64,000 bases of DNA from Acidobacteriota bacterium (lineage in GTDB: Bacteria > Acidobacteriota > Vicinamibacteria > Vicinamibacterales > SCN-69-37), in the NCBI GenBank assembly GCA_016716905.1, contig JADJUS010000003.1, positions 1 through 64,000 of the forward strand, in the 5' to 3' direction. A model generated the notes under the pieces. That model made no database searches. It was not told where the DNA came from and was given only the letters and a program-made list of their open reading frames with translations. The position numbers and the translations under genes were made by a program. Below are positions 8,898 through 17,769 of this stretch, piece by piece (position 1 is the stretch's first letter; each line of letters starts with the position of its first letter).

Positions 8898-11225
8898 ATG
8901 AAGCCTGGAATGGGAATCCGAAAAGTGCTACTTGCCGGCGTTGCTGTGGTCACGTGTCTCGGATCAGCGACGCTGGCCACCGCGCCGGCGCCTGCGCCGG
9001 CACCCGCGCGCACCGCGATGCCGCAACTCCGGGGGGCGGGGAGTTTCTCGGGGACCATTGCCGTCCACGGATGCACCGTGACGCCCGAAGACCTCATGGT
9101 GCGGGCGCGGCGGGTCTCTCCGCGCAATCCCGTGGCGCCGGGCGGTCTGCGCCAGCCCGACGATGCGAGAGTTGGTTCGCAGGTCGTCAGAGTGCGCGCC
9201 ACGGCGCCTGGCCAGTTCGAGTTCTCGTTCCAGGGCCTGATCCCGTTCACGCCGTACCGCGTGGGCGTGAAGCTGATGGGCCGGAGCGCAAGGCGCTGCG
9301 ACCAGGTGGTGTGGGACGCGTCCCGCGATCCGCTCGTCCTAGCTGACTCCGAGCCGCTGGCATTCGATGCCTACGTCGTGAACTCGAGACTGGCGATCTG
9401 GGGCGCGGCGCAGGAGGGCCGATCCCGCGCCGCCTGGGTGGCCGCTGATTTCGTAGACTTTGACGACCCGACCACCGCCATGCGCCGGTTCCGGTGGCGC
9501 TCGGTCGATCCCGACGTCGCCGAAGGGCGATTGCAGGTGTCGACCGCGCCATTCCCGAGAGTGGGCAGCCGGGCATTCAATCCATGTTCGGCAGATCCAA
9601 CCGCGGTCGTCTATCAACAGGACTTCACTTCCGAGCCCGGCGCCTGGGCCATCGTCCCCGTGGACTTCGAAGCCATCGTCGGAGGTGGAGGCCGCACGGA
9701 CCTGCCGGGTGCAGGCCTCGACCCGGATGATGGTGACACCGGCCCTGGCCCGGTGATCGACGACAACATGCGGACCCGCCTCGAGCTTGGCCGTCCCCTG
9801 TACGTCCGGGTGCTGCCGATGCCCTGCGATCCCGAACGTGGGGTACCGGCGGAAGTGCTGGTCGCCAAACCGCCGAAGAAGAAGAACCAGGCTCCGCCAC
9901 CGGAGGGACCTGTCTTCGCGATCACTGAGATCATCTACGCACAGCCGTTCATTGGCGCCAGACCGAAGGCGGGCGAGACTTGCTATCGCGTCACTGAGGA
10001 CCATTACGTCGTCCCACCCACCCCGGGATCATTCGGAACGGTCTGGGACATGATGGTCGATGCACACATGTCTGGTGTGAGCTACGGCCAGACCGCCTCA
10101 TCCACGTTTCCAAACAACATGTTCTGCGTGCCTGCCGCAAGCGATGATGATGGCTGGCTCGAATCGTTCACCAATACGGTCGGCGCCGTGTTGACCGGCC
10201 TGGTAGACGAGATCGCGAAGCTCGTGAATTCCGCGAGCGAACTGTGGGAGCAGATCCAGGACTATGCCGTGCAGGCGGTGGCTGCCGGGCTGAACGTGAT
10301 TCCGGGCGTCAACTGTCCGCCGACACCGTGCCAGGCCGCCCTCGAGATGGGTCTTGAAGTCGCGCTCGCCACCATGGGCGTACCGCCGTCGATTCCGAAC
10401 TTCGATCAACTGATGGACCAGGGGTTCGATTACGCCGCCGCGCAACTGGCGTCACAGGTCGGCGTGCCGAGTGTCATTGCTGATGTTGCTTCGGACGAAG
10501 CCCAGAAGTTCATCAAGCAGGCCGTGCAGGATATGCAGGGCCGGCCGTACAGCATTCCGAAGCTCCCGCCGTGGCTGGTGCCCGACATTCGTTTCAACCC
10601 AGCCGTGCTGACGCTCAGAATCCAGCGTACGACTGAGCTCTTCGACACGCTGCCCTCGCGCCCGACGCTCATCCGCGACAGCGATCCGATCTACCACGGC
10701 CGGTCCGTGCAGTTGCCCACGAAGCTGCCGCCGCCATCGGCAGCGATGGGCCTCGCGTTTCCGATGGTGCTCGAACCGAATCTCACCAATCTGCCGGCGC
10801 CCCCGGCGAAATGCTCTGCGCAGCAGCGCGCGGCGTATGTCACCCTCTTCGGCCCGTCGGCTGCCGCTGCACTTTGTGACATCACGGAATACGAGGCCGC
10901 CGTGTGGGACAAGAACAAGTGGGTGTCGTTGCGCTACAAGAACGGCTGCTATCACCTCGTGCTGACCGGTCTGGCGCCCGTTCTTGACCCGATCTTCGTG
11001 CTGAGCGACGTACTTCACGACGGAGAACGTGCTGCCCTGCACGCCGAAGAAGTAGGAAGGCGGGGAGCCGCGCGCCCGACAGGCCCTGGCCAGCGGTGGT
11101 GGCGGGGTGGATTACCCGGCCGTGTCAGGCCGCCCCCGCTTCCGAGATTCCAGAAAGGCGACAGCCGCAGAAGCGGCGATGCCACTCGCGTAGCGCGCCA
11201 CCTCCTGGCCACTGTGGTACCCTAG
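8898..11225 (+). CDS. Large secreted protein of unknown function
   Basis: About 775 residues starting with a signal peptide (MKPGMGIRKVLLAGVAVVTC then LGSATLATAPAPAPAPA). The ATG at 8898 is preceded by GGTGGAGGA. I recognise no catalytic domain. The next region (GAGSFSGTIAVHGCTVTPED) looks like a secreted beta-rich domain. The centre contains ELWEQIQDYAVQAVAAGLNV and CPPTPCQAALEMGLEVALAT, an amphipathic helical, cysteine-containing stretch. The last ~70 residues are Arg/Gly/Pro rich and may be read past a frameshift near 11030. It lies 24 bp before the PqqD-fusion gene and may belong to that locus. Confidence 0.6.
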   Translation: MKPGMGIRKVLLAGVAVVTCLGSATLATAPAPAPAPARTAMPQLRGAGSFSGTIAVHGCTVTPEDLMVRARRVSPRNPVAPGGLRQPDDARVGSQVVRVRATAPGQFEFSFQGLIPFTPYRVGVKLMGRSARRCDQVVWDASRDPLVLADSEPLAFDAYVVNSRLAIWGAAQEGRSRAAWVAADFVDFDDPTTAMRRFRWRSVDPDVAEGRLQVSTAPFPRVGSRAFNPCSADPTAVVYQQDFTSEPGAWAIVPVDFEAIVGGGGRTDLPGAGLDPDDGDTGPGPVIDDNMRTRLELGRPLYVRVLPMPCDPERGVPAEVLVAKPPKKKNQAPPPEGPVFAITEIIYAQPFIGARPKAGETCYRVTEDHYVVPPTPGSFGTVWDMMVDAHMSGVSYGQTASSTFPNNMFCVPAASDDDGWLESFTNTVGAVLTGLVDEIAKLVNSASELWEQIQDYAVQAVAAGLNVIPGVNCPPTPCQAALEMGLEVALATMGVPPSIPNFDQLMDQGFDYAAAQLASQVGVPSVIADVASDEAQKFIKQAVQDMQGRPYSIPKLPPWLVPDIRFNPAVLTLRIQRTTELFDTLPSRPTLIRDSDPIYHGRSVQLPTKLPPPSAAMGLAFPMVLEPNLTNLPAPPAKCSAQQRAAYVTLFGPSAAAALCDITEYEAAVWDKNKWVSLRYKNGCYHLVLTGLAPVLDPIFVLSDVLHDGERAALHAEEVGRRGAARPTGPGQRWWRGGLPGRVRPPPLPRFQKGDSRRSGDATRVARHLLATVVP

Positions 11226-11249
11226 CCCGCGAAAAGCGAGGCTCCACCT

Positions 11250-12143
11250 ATGCAGCATCCGCAACGATCCCTCAACGTCTACGCCGAAGTGTTGAACGAC
11301 GAGTTGTGTCTGTGCGACCGGACACGCCGGACCGTACACGCGCTCAATCCCTCTCTGGCGCGGGTGTGGGACATGTGCGATGGACAGACGAGTCCGGCGG
11401 ACATGGCCGCCCGCCTGCGCGTTGACCTTGCACCGGAGGTCAGCGCTGACGAGGCCGACGCCCTGGTGTGGAGCGGCCTGTCGCAACTCGGCGCGGCGCA
11501 GCTGCTGCAAGGCGAGTTGCCCCCGGCGTCAGCCCAGGCGGTGTGGTCACGGCGGGAAGTGATGAAGACAGGGTTGATCGCCGGGTTGGTGCCGGTCCTC
11601 ATCTCGATTGTTGCGCCAACTCCCGCGGCAGCGCAGTCGGCCGGCACGCGCATCATCCTCTACCAGGCGAATGACGGCGCAAGTTTTGACGGCAACCTGG
11701 GTGGCCGCGCGGGTGCCGACGCGTTGTGCGCCAACAGCACGAACAAGCCTTCCGGCTACACCAACTACCGCGCGTTCATCTCGACGAGCGCGACGGATGA
11801 AATCCGCGACATGCCCGCGAACTACAGCGTGCCCACCACCCTGCCGATCACAGGACCTGGTCCGGGCTTCACGCAGGTCGCCTCCGACTGGGCGAACCTG
11901 CTCGACGGCGGCATCGACGCCACCTTGAGCGCCGCAGGCGTCTCTCCAGGCGACCAGCGGTGGTGGAGTGGGAGCAGCTCCAACGGACAGCTGAGCTCAA
12001 ACCACTGCATCGGTTGGACGACGAACTCGGTCGACGTTGGTGCTGACGGTGGAAACAGCACGTTGACCACTTCCGGCTGGATGAACGATTTCACCGTGCC
12101 TTGCAGCGTGAACAACCGACGCGTCCTCTGTATTGCCTACTGA
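11250..12143 (+). CDS. PqqD-like domain fused to a secreted DUF1554-type domain
   Basis: Residues 1-85 (RSLNVYAEVLNDELCLCDRT, VHALNPSLARVWDMCDGQTS and MAARLRVD) match the PqqD/RRE-like winged-helix fold, including the NPSLARVW motif. Residues 99-130 then carry a twin-arginine-like stretch, SRREVMKTGLIAGLVPVLIS, ending APTPAAAQS like a signal peptide. The C-terminal ~165 residues (NLGGRAGADALCA, NYRAFISTS, QRWWSGSSSNGQLSSNHCIG, NNRRVLCIAY) match the DUF1554 lectin-like domain of secreted proteins. A cytoplasmic peptide-binding domain upstream of an internal export signal is unusual. Two genes for HprK-like kinase and nucleotidyltransferase follow, as in peptide-modification loci. Confidence 0.75.
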   Translation: MQHPQRSLNVYAEVLNDELCLCDRTRRTVHALNPSLARVWDMCDGQTSPADMAARLRVDLAPEVSADEADALVWSGLSQLGAAQLLQGELPPASAQAVWSRREVMKTGLIAGLVPVLISIVAPTPAAAQSAGTRIILYQANDGASFDGNLGGRAGADALCANSTNKPSGYTNYRAFISTSATDEIRDMPANYSVPTTLPITGPGPGFTQVASDWANLLDGGIDATLSAAGVSPGDQRWWSGSSSNGQLSSNHCIGWTTNSVDVGADGGNSTLTTSGWMNDFTVPCSVNNRRVLCIAY

Positions 12144-12171
12144 TGTCAGCGGCAGGCACGCGACTGAGTCG

Positions 12172-13033
12172 ATGCCCTTGCCCACCCTGCCACAGATCAC
12201 GGTCTGCCAGGAGAAGGTCGACCGGCTCGGCTGGACCGAAGGAACCACCTATTCGGCGTTCGGTTTGCGCTTTGGTCTCCGCAGCAACGACCCATCGGCG
12301 CTGACCGAGGCCACACGACACGCACCACTGGGCTGGCAGTCCAGTCCAATGGAGGTGGTGGACATCCTGCTCGCTTCGCGTGGCCGCACCGAGTCCGCGA
12401 CGAGGACAGCGCAATTTCAACCTGCTCTATTGCGGCTCTGGACTCATTGCGCGCTCGTTCGATCTGGCCCCGCTTTTCACCGCGTTCCACCGCCACGCCG
12501 AACTGCTGACGGCTCTTCGCGCACAGAATTGCGTGTTTCTTCATGCCGGCGTCGTCGGTTGGCGAGGGCGCGCACTGATCATCCCCGGTCGATCGATGAC
12601 CGGCAAGACGACCCTCGTGAGCGCGCTGGTGCGCGCGGGCGCCGAGCACTACTCCGACGAATTCGCCGTTCTGGACAAGGCCGGGCAGGTCCACCCGTAT
12701 CCGGTTCCGCTGTCGGTGCGGGGCACTGCTGGCGAGCCCGGCGTGCCGACTCCGGTCGAGTCGCTGGGCGGGCAGGCCGGCACCGGACCACTTCCGCTCG
12801 GGCTGATCGTCGTCACGCGGTATGCACCCACGGCCACGTGGTGCCCGCTCCCGCTTTCGCCGGCGGTCGCGCTGCTTGCCTGCATGGACAACGCCGTTGC
12901 GGCGCAACGCGAGCCCGAGTCCACCATGCCGATCCTGCGCCTGGCTGTGCTTGGCGCCCATGCAATCGAAAGCGAGCGCGGTGAGGCGCACGTCGTCGCG
13001 CCCCTGCTGCTGCAAGAACTCGACGGCCGATAG
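12172..13033 (+). CDS. HPr kinase-like P-loop protein (frameshifted)
   Basis: The C-terminal half contains NCVFLHAGVVGWRGRALIIP then GRSMTGKTTLV, the P-loop, and HYSDEFAVLD, the Walker-B-like region, as in HprK-related kinases that accompany PqqD-like chaperones. The N-terminal half (SAFGLRFGLRSN) is in another frame, with the break near 12405, so one indel splits the gene. Start ATG 12172 lies 28 bp after the PqqD-fusion gene, and the stop is 4 bp before the nucleotidyltransferase gene. Known relatives phosphorylate small-molecule or peptide targets; the substrate here is unknown. Confidence 0.75.
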
Positions 13034-13037
13034 TCCC

Positions 13038-14138
13038 ATGAAGAACGTCCGGGATGTGCTGGGTGGTCCGGATGTCGTCCGCGACTGGCTCATGACCGCT
13101 TCGCTCGCGCAGAGCGATGAGGCCGTTCGCGCGTGGAGGGAATGGTCCGGCCGCCGAGCCGCCGCCGCGCGCACTGGAATCGAAGCGCGCTGGTTGCCAC
13201 TGGTCGCGCGCAATCTCGCGAGACTTGGTGCACCTGAGGCGAATGACGAACTCTTGCGACGCGCGCGCCGTGAGGCGTGGGCCAGCAACCAGCTCATCTT
13301 CGACCGGGCCAGGCCTGCGCTGACTGCCCTCCATCGCGCCGGCATCCGCACCGTGCTGCTCAAGGGCGCCGCGCTGTCACTCGCTGTGTACCCCGATCGC
13401 GGGGCGCGGCCGTTTGGCGACGTGGACGCGTTGATCGAACCGACGTCGATCGATGCGGCGCGGCCGATCCTCGCCGAACTGGGGTGGACGTGTCCCCACA
13501 CACCGGGTGCATTGGCTCAAACAGGCCGGCACAGTTTCAGCTACTCGTCGCCAGACGGCGGGGCCCTCGACATGCATCAATATGTGCTCCAGGAAAACAC
13601 ATGGCCCGGAGTTGATGCGGGGCTCTGGCGACGGACAGTGTCAATCGAGGACGAGCAGACGCGTTGGCTTGTGCAGAGCCCTGCCGATCAGCTGCTGCAT
13701 GTGTGCATCCACGGTCTGAGGTGGAGTCGCGTTCATGCCGGTACCTGGGTGGCCGACGCAGTCGAAGTGCTCCATCGGGCTGGCGATACGCTGGACTGGG
13801 ACGTAGTTGTGGCCGAAGCCCGACAGCGGCAGCTGTCCCACCAGCTGCTGTCGGCCCTCCGGCTAATGGCCGACATACCCGGCATCGTCGTGCCGGCGAA
13901 AGTGATGACGGAGTTGGACCGTTCGCCCACGTCGTGGGTAGACCGTCTGGAACGCCACGTGAAGACGCGACCGGTGGCCCCGCCCGTGAGCCTCTGGTTG
14001 TTCTGGCGTGGCTGGCGTCGAGCGAGGCGCGCCCATCCTGGAACCCCCGGGTTCGTGCGATTCACGGCTGGCCTTGTCGGGCTCGACTCCCGACGCCATC
14101 TGGTTCCATGGCTGATGCGCCGCGTGCGACATCGATAG
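13038..14138 (+). CDS. Nucleotidyltransferase family protein (NTP_transf_5)
   Basis: A 366-residue protein with the minimal nucleotidyltransferase motif. GIRTVLLKGAALSLAVYPDR precedes GARPFGDVDALIEP, in which DVD gives the metal-binding Asp residues. Downstream pieces (FSYSSPDGGALDMHQYV, DQLLHVCIHGLRWS and WVADAVEVL) match the NTP_transf_5 family. This family repeatedly occurs beside PqqD-like and HprK-like proteins in exosortase and lasso-peptide loci (established pattern). The gene starts 4 bp after the kinase stop and is the last of the tightly packed trio. What nucleotide it transfers, and to what, is not known. Confidence 0.8.
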   Translation: MKNVRDVLGGPDVVRDWLMTASLAQSDEAVRAWREWSGRRAAAARTGIEARWLPLVARNLARLGAPEANDELLRRARREAWASNQLIFDRARPALTALHRAGIRTVLLKGAALSLAVYPDRGARPFGDVDALIEPTSIDAARPILAELGWTCPHTPGALAQTGRHSFSYSSPDGGALDMHQYVLQENTWPGVDAGLWRRTVSIEDEQTRWLVQSPADQLLHVCIHGLRWSRVHAGTWVADAVEVLHRAGDTLDWDVVVAEARQRQLSHQLLSALRLMADIPGIVVPAKVMTELDRSPTSWVDRLERHVKTRPVAPPVSLWLFWRGWRRARRAHPGTPGFVRFTAGLVGLDSRRHLVPWLMRRVRHR

Positions 14139-14259
14139 CCGGACAAGGCGCCAATGTCTCGCGGCGGAGGCACGGCCGGTATGTAGGGCGTGGCTTTAGC
14201 CGCGCCAATTGCAGTTCGGAGGGCATGGCTTTCCGCCTCCGCGCGGCTACAATCGCGCC

Positions 14260-15072
14260 ATGCGCGCATGGGCTTTTGCGGCGGCGACCTTGGCAGCGGT
14301 CGGCATGACGATCAACGCCCAAGTGATGAGTCCAACCCAGGTTCAGTCGGCCGAGGAGCGTGCTCGAAAATTCGTTGAGAAGAAGGCAGAGGAAGTGCTG
14401 CCTCGAGCCATGGCTACGACGGTGGGAGCATTAAACGCCGAGACGAATTCGGCGTTGTGGCGATGGGATGAGGCAGTCTGGATCTGGAAGAAAGAAAAAA
14501 ACGCCGGAGCCGCGCCTTTGCTGGCTGAGGGCGTCTTGCTGGACTGCCTCGGGCGAATGCAAGGAGTGACTACTCGACTGGTGAGCAACGAAAAACCTGT
14601 GCCGCCGCCCTTTATCAATCAAAGCCAACTCAGGCCTGGCCTGGCCGCCAAGCTCTTCGATGCGGCCCTCAAGATTGATCCGCGACTGACGGAGGCTCGC
14701 ATGCGTGCGGCTCGAATCCGCGGCGCTGGCAACCGGGACGCCATGCGCGCACTCGAAGCGATTGCGGAAACGCCTGATGGCGGGTCACTTGCATATGTGG
14801 CAGCGGTGAGTCGCGCCGAAGCCGCGCGCCAACGTGACGAACCGGCAATTGCGTCCAGGTGGTATCAGCGCGCGCTCGCCCTTCATCCGGGCTCCGCTGC
14901 CGCAACGATCGGCCTGACGTCCATGAGACCTCCCAGCTCAGTGGCGTTTGAGGAACTTGACGCTGACGATCTGTACTATTCGTACCCATGCAGGGTGCTG
15001 ACACCACACGTCCAGTCGGCGCTCGCCGAGCGCATACAAAAAGTGGTGCCTGGGCCGAGGAAGCGGAAGTGA
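14260..15072 (+). CDS. Secreted or periplasmic helical-repeat protein
   Basis: A 270-residue protein beginning with a signal peptide (MRAWAFAAATLAAVGMTINA, likely cleaved near AQV). It has helical repeats such as LFDAALKIDPRLTEARMRAA and AIASRWYQRALALHPGSAAA, which resemble TPR units. No catalytic motif is visible. The last four bases overlap the VWFA-related gene (GTGA), indicating an operon and coupled translation. Base composition looks less GC-rich than neighbouring genes by eye. It may be a scaffold for its operon partner. Confidence 0.65.
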   Translation: MRAWAFAAATLAAVGMTINAQVMSPTQVQSAEERARKFVEKKAEEVLPRAMATTVGALNAETNSALWRWDEAVWIWKKEKNAGAAPLLAEGVLLDCLGRMQGVTTRLVSNEKPVPPPFINQSQLRPGLAAKLFDAALKIDPRLTEARMRAARIRGAGNRDAMRALEAIAETPDGGSLAYVAAVSRAEAARQRDEPAIASRWYQRALALHPGSAAATIGLTSMRPPSSVAFEELDADDLYYSYPCRVLTPHVQSALAERIQKVVPGPRKRK

Positions 15073-16007
15073 AGGCCTTCTTCATCATCGCGGCGCTGGT
15101 GTCGGTGGTGGTGTCGGCTTCGACGCAGCAGCCGCAGTTCAAAGCCTCCACAGCAGCGGTCCGGCTCGAAGTGAGCGTCACTGATGAACGTGGCGCGGTT
15201 CAGGGGTTGCAGGCGCGCGACTTTGTCGTCGAAGACAGCGGCAAACGCCAGGTGGTGCGGAGCGAGGAGTCGACCGACGTGCCGCTCGACCTCGTCATGG
15301 TCGCGCAGCCACTATCGTCGCTCGCTTACACGTCCCAAGAACAAACTCCCCTCATGGGGGCGGGACTCACGGCATTCCTGACCCAGGTGGAAGAGCGCGA
15401 TCGACTGGCGGCGATCGTTGCGGGCGCGCCTCCGTCCCGAATTCAGCCCCTGACATTCGGCAAACCGTCGTTTGATAGTCGAGCCTTTAAGGGAGGAGAC
15501 TTTGCAGCGCCGTTCGATGCCATTGCTGCCGCACTTGGTGAATTTGTCCCGTCAGACCGCCGACGAGCTCTGGTCGCCTTCACCAGCGCGGCGGACTTTC
15601 GGAGCACACTCAGCTTCGAAGCGCTTGAAAGGATCACGCGCCGGCTAGGCCCGGCTTTTGTGCTGGTTGGCACTCCTGTCAGGGTGGAGGAGCATAACCG
15701 ATTCTTCGTTGATGGACCGACTGGACGACAAATCGCCGACACCCAGGACGCCGTTGTCTCCGGGGCAGTCTTTCCTAGAAACCTGGAGAGGCTGGCAGAT
15801 CGGACCGGCGGTATCACCGTCAATCTGGGCGATGGCAATCCCGACGAGCTCATGGAGCGCATGTTCACCTGGCTCCGAACCCAATACGTGATTTCGTATC
15901 AGCCGCCGGCCGGCCAGGGTTGGCACCCCGTCAGCGTGAAGGTCAATCGCAAGGGTGCGACTGTCACTGTCCGCGAAGGCTACTTCGTTGATGGGCCGCC
16001 GGGCTGA
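15069..16007 (+). CDS. VWFA-related Acidobacterial-type secreted protein
   Basis: Translation from GTG 15069, overlapping the upstream stop, gives a signal peptide (KAFFIIAALVSVVVSASTQQ). Next comes TAAVRLEVSVTDERGAVQGL with DFVVEDSGKRQVV, the diagnostic start of the TIGR03436 VWFA-related family. The rest follows a von Willebrand A-like fold with DVPLDLVMV, RRALVAFTSAADFRS and RLADRTGGITVNL. It ends TQYVISYQPPAGQGW and VREGYFVDGPPG. The MIDAS motif is degenerate (DLVMVAQPLSS), so metal binding is uncertain. These proteins are expanded in Acidobacteriota; function is unknown. Confidence 0.85.
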   Translation: MKAFFIIAALVSVVVSASTQQPQFKASTAAVRLEVSVTDERGAVQGLQARDFVVEDSGKRQVVRSEESTDVPLDLVMVAQPLSSLAYTSQEQTPLMGAGLTAFLTQVEERDRLAAIVAGAPPSRIQPLTFGKPSFDSRAFKGGDFAAPFDAIAAALGEFVPSDRRRALVAFTSAADFRSTLSFEALERITRRLGPAFVLVGTPVRVEEHNRFFVDGPTGRQIADTQDAVVSGAVFPRNLERLADRTGGITVNLGDGNPDELMERMFTWLRTQYVISYQPPAGQGWHPVSVKVNRKGATVTVREGYFVDGPPG

Positions 16008-16052
16008 AGACCCCGGGCTTGGGGATCCCGTTCGCTGTTCGCACACCAGCAA

Positions 16053-16177
16053 CTCGGTCCGGACCGAGCACGATTCTTGCGTCATCTGCCGGCCTGCGCG
16101 TCATGTCCCTTCGTATCACGACGATTTTCGGGCGCTCAGCGCAATTTTACCGGCCAACTCGGTCCAGACCGAGTTGG
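16053..16177. promoter_or_regulatory. Two matching palindromes upstream of the M28 peptidase gene
   Basis: CTCGGTCCGGACCGAG (16053-16068) is a perfect 16-bp palindrome. CCAACTCGGTC (16154-16164) and GACCGAGTTGG (16167-16177) form a perfect 11-bp inverted repeat with a 2-base centre. Both share the core ACTCGGTCC-GACCGAG, and their centres lie about 105 bp apart in the region before the start codon at 16244. They look like paired operator sites for a dimeric regulator; which one is unknown. Confidence 0.5.
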
Positions 16178-16243
16178 ACGCGACGTCGCGCAGTACGGGC
16201 TGGGAGCAAGCCCCCGTACCCGGTAGGCGTATCATCTGTGGCC

Positions 16244-17755
16244 ATGACTACATTTGGACGGTTCCTCACGGTCGCGGCTGTGGTGATGGCCACTTCGGTT
16301 CAGGCGCAACGCGCGGACGATCCGATTGCCAAAATTCGGGAGGCGGACATCAAGGCCGACCTCTTCGCGCTGGCCGGCGATGAGATGCGTGGCCGCGAGG
16401 GAGGCACCCTCGACGAGATGGACGCGTCGGTCTGGATCGCCGAACGCGCCCGCGAGGCGGGGCTGTTGCCGGCGGGGGATAACGGCACCTACTTTCAGTT
16501 CTTTCCGCTCGAACGATTTCGAACCTCACCTGGCAGCACGTTGACGATCGGCGGCACGGCGCTGCGCATGGGGCGCGACGTTGTGACCGATGCCCCCGTG
16601 CTCGCAATGGTGGACGCACCTGTCGTGGTGACGACGATGGAGGCGGCGGCGAAGGCTGACGTGAAGGGGCGCGCGATGATCGTGCGGTTTGTGCCCCCGG
16701 TCGTGGACCCCGCCGCACCGGCGCAAGCCGGCGCCGCCGCCAACGTCCTTCGCAACTGGGCGCGCGCGCTTCAGCGCAACGTCGCGCCCCTCGAGCCCGC
16801 CGCGGTGATCGTGCTGGTCGGTGAGGCACATGCCGACCAGTGGAATCGGGTCGCGTTTCCGTTTTCACGTGGGACCTATGCGCTCGATGTCGAAGGCACC
16901 GCGGCACCACGCGCGCCGACAAAGGGCATCCCGCTCCTGTACGTGCGCGAGTCGGCTGCCGGGACCATCGCGCCCGAGGCTCGGGTGGAGGCCGCGATCT
17001 TCACCGACACCTTCACCTATCCATCCGTCAACATCGTCGCCAAACTGCACGGACGGGATCCCGTGCTGGCGACTGAATACGTGCTCTTCAGCGCGCATCA
17101 GGACCATGATGGCGAGCGATATCCGGTTAACGGCGACGCGATCTGGAACGGCGCCGACGACAACGCGACGACGTCGGTGGCGCTGCTGGCGATCGGACGC
17201 GCGTTTGCCGCGGCGCCTGGGCGACGGTCGGCCTTATTCGTGTGGCATGGGGCGGAGGAGCGTGGACTCATGGGCTCGCGGTGGTATGCCAAACACCCGA
17301 CCGTGCCGATCACCTCCATCGTGGCCGTGCTCAACGGCGACATGATGGGCCGCAACGATCCCAAGACGGCCGCGCTGCTGGGCGCGGTGCCGCCGCATCG
17401 CAACTCGCCGGATCTGGTGGAGATGGCGCACCAGGCCAACCAGGCCGTCACCCAGTTCGAGGTGGACTCGTCGTGGGATGAACCGGCCCATCGCGAAGGC
17501 TGGTATTACCGGAGTGACCACCTGCCGTATGCCCGCGTGGGCATTCCGGCGATCTTCTTCTCGACGTTGCTGCACCCCGACTACCACACGCCGTTCGACA
17601 ATCCGGATCGGATCGACATCGGGAAGCTCACCAAGATGACCAAGTGGATGTACGCGACAGGCCGCGCCGTCGCGGAACGTCCCGTGCGACCCGCTTTGGA
17701 CCCGGCGTTCAAACTCGAACGCTGCCGCGACTTCACCGGCAACTACTGCAGCTAG
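16244..17755 (+). CDS. Secreted M28-family metallopeptidase
   Basis: A 503-residue protein with signal peptide (MTTFGRFLTVAAVVMATSVQ then AQ). A PA-like insert lies at about 100-230. The metal-binding core has SAHQDHDGE (His and Asp ligands), NGADDNATTSVALL (bridging Asp), GAEERGLMGSRW (catalytic Glu pair), LNGDMMGRND (Asp) and LHPDYHTPFDN (final His). All five M28 zinc ligands are visible, so the enzyme should be an active aminopeptidase or carboxypeptidase acting outside the cytoplasm. I chose ATG 16244, which opens the signal peptide. Two palindromes upstream suggest regulation. Confidence 0.9.
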   Translation: MTTFGRFLTVAAVVMATSVQAQRADDPIAKIREADIKADLFALAGDEMRGREGGTLDEMDASVWIAERAREAGLLPAGDNGTYFQFFPLERFRTSPGSTLTIGGTALRMGRDVVTDAPVLAMVDAPVVVTTMEAAAKADVKGRAMIVRFVPPVVDPAAPAQAGAAANVLRNWARALQRNVAPLEPAAVIVLVGEAHADQWNRVAFPFSRGTYALDVEGTAAPRAPTKGIPLLYVRESAAGTIAPEARVEAAIFTDTFTYPSVNIVAKLHGRDPVLATEYVLFSAHQDHDGERYPVNGDAIWNGADDNATTSVALLAIGRAFAAAPGRRSALFVWHGAEERGLMGSRWYAKHPTVPITSIVAVLNGDMMGRNDPKTAALLGAVPPHRNSPDLVEMAHQANQAVTQFEVDSSWDEPAHREGWYYRSDHLPYARVGIPAIFFSTLLHPDYHTPFDNPDRIDIGKLTKMTKWMYATGRAVAERPVRPALDPAFKLERCRDFTGNYCS

Positions 17756-17769
17756 CACCGAGGGGTACT

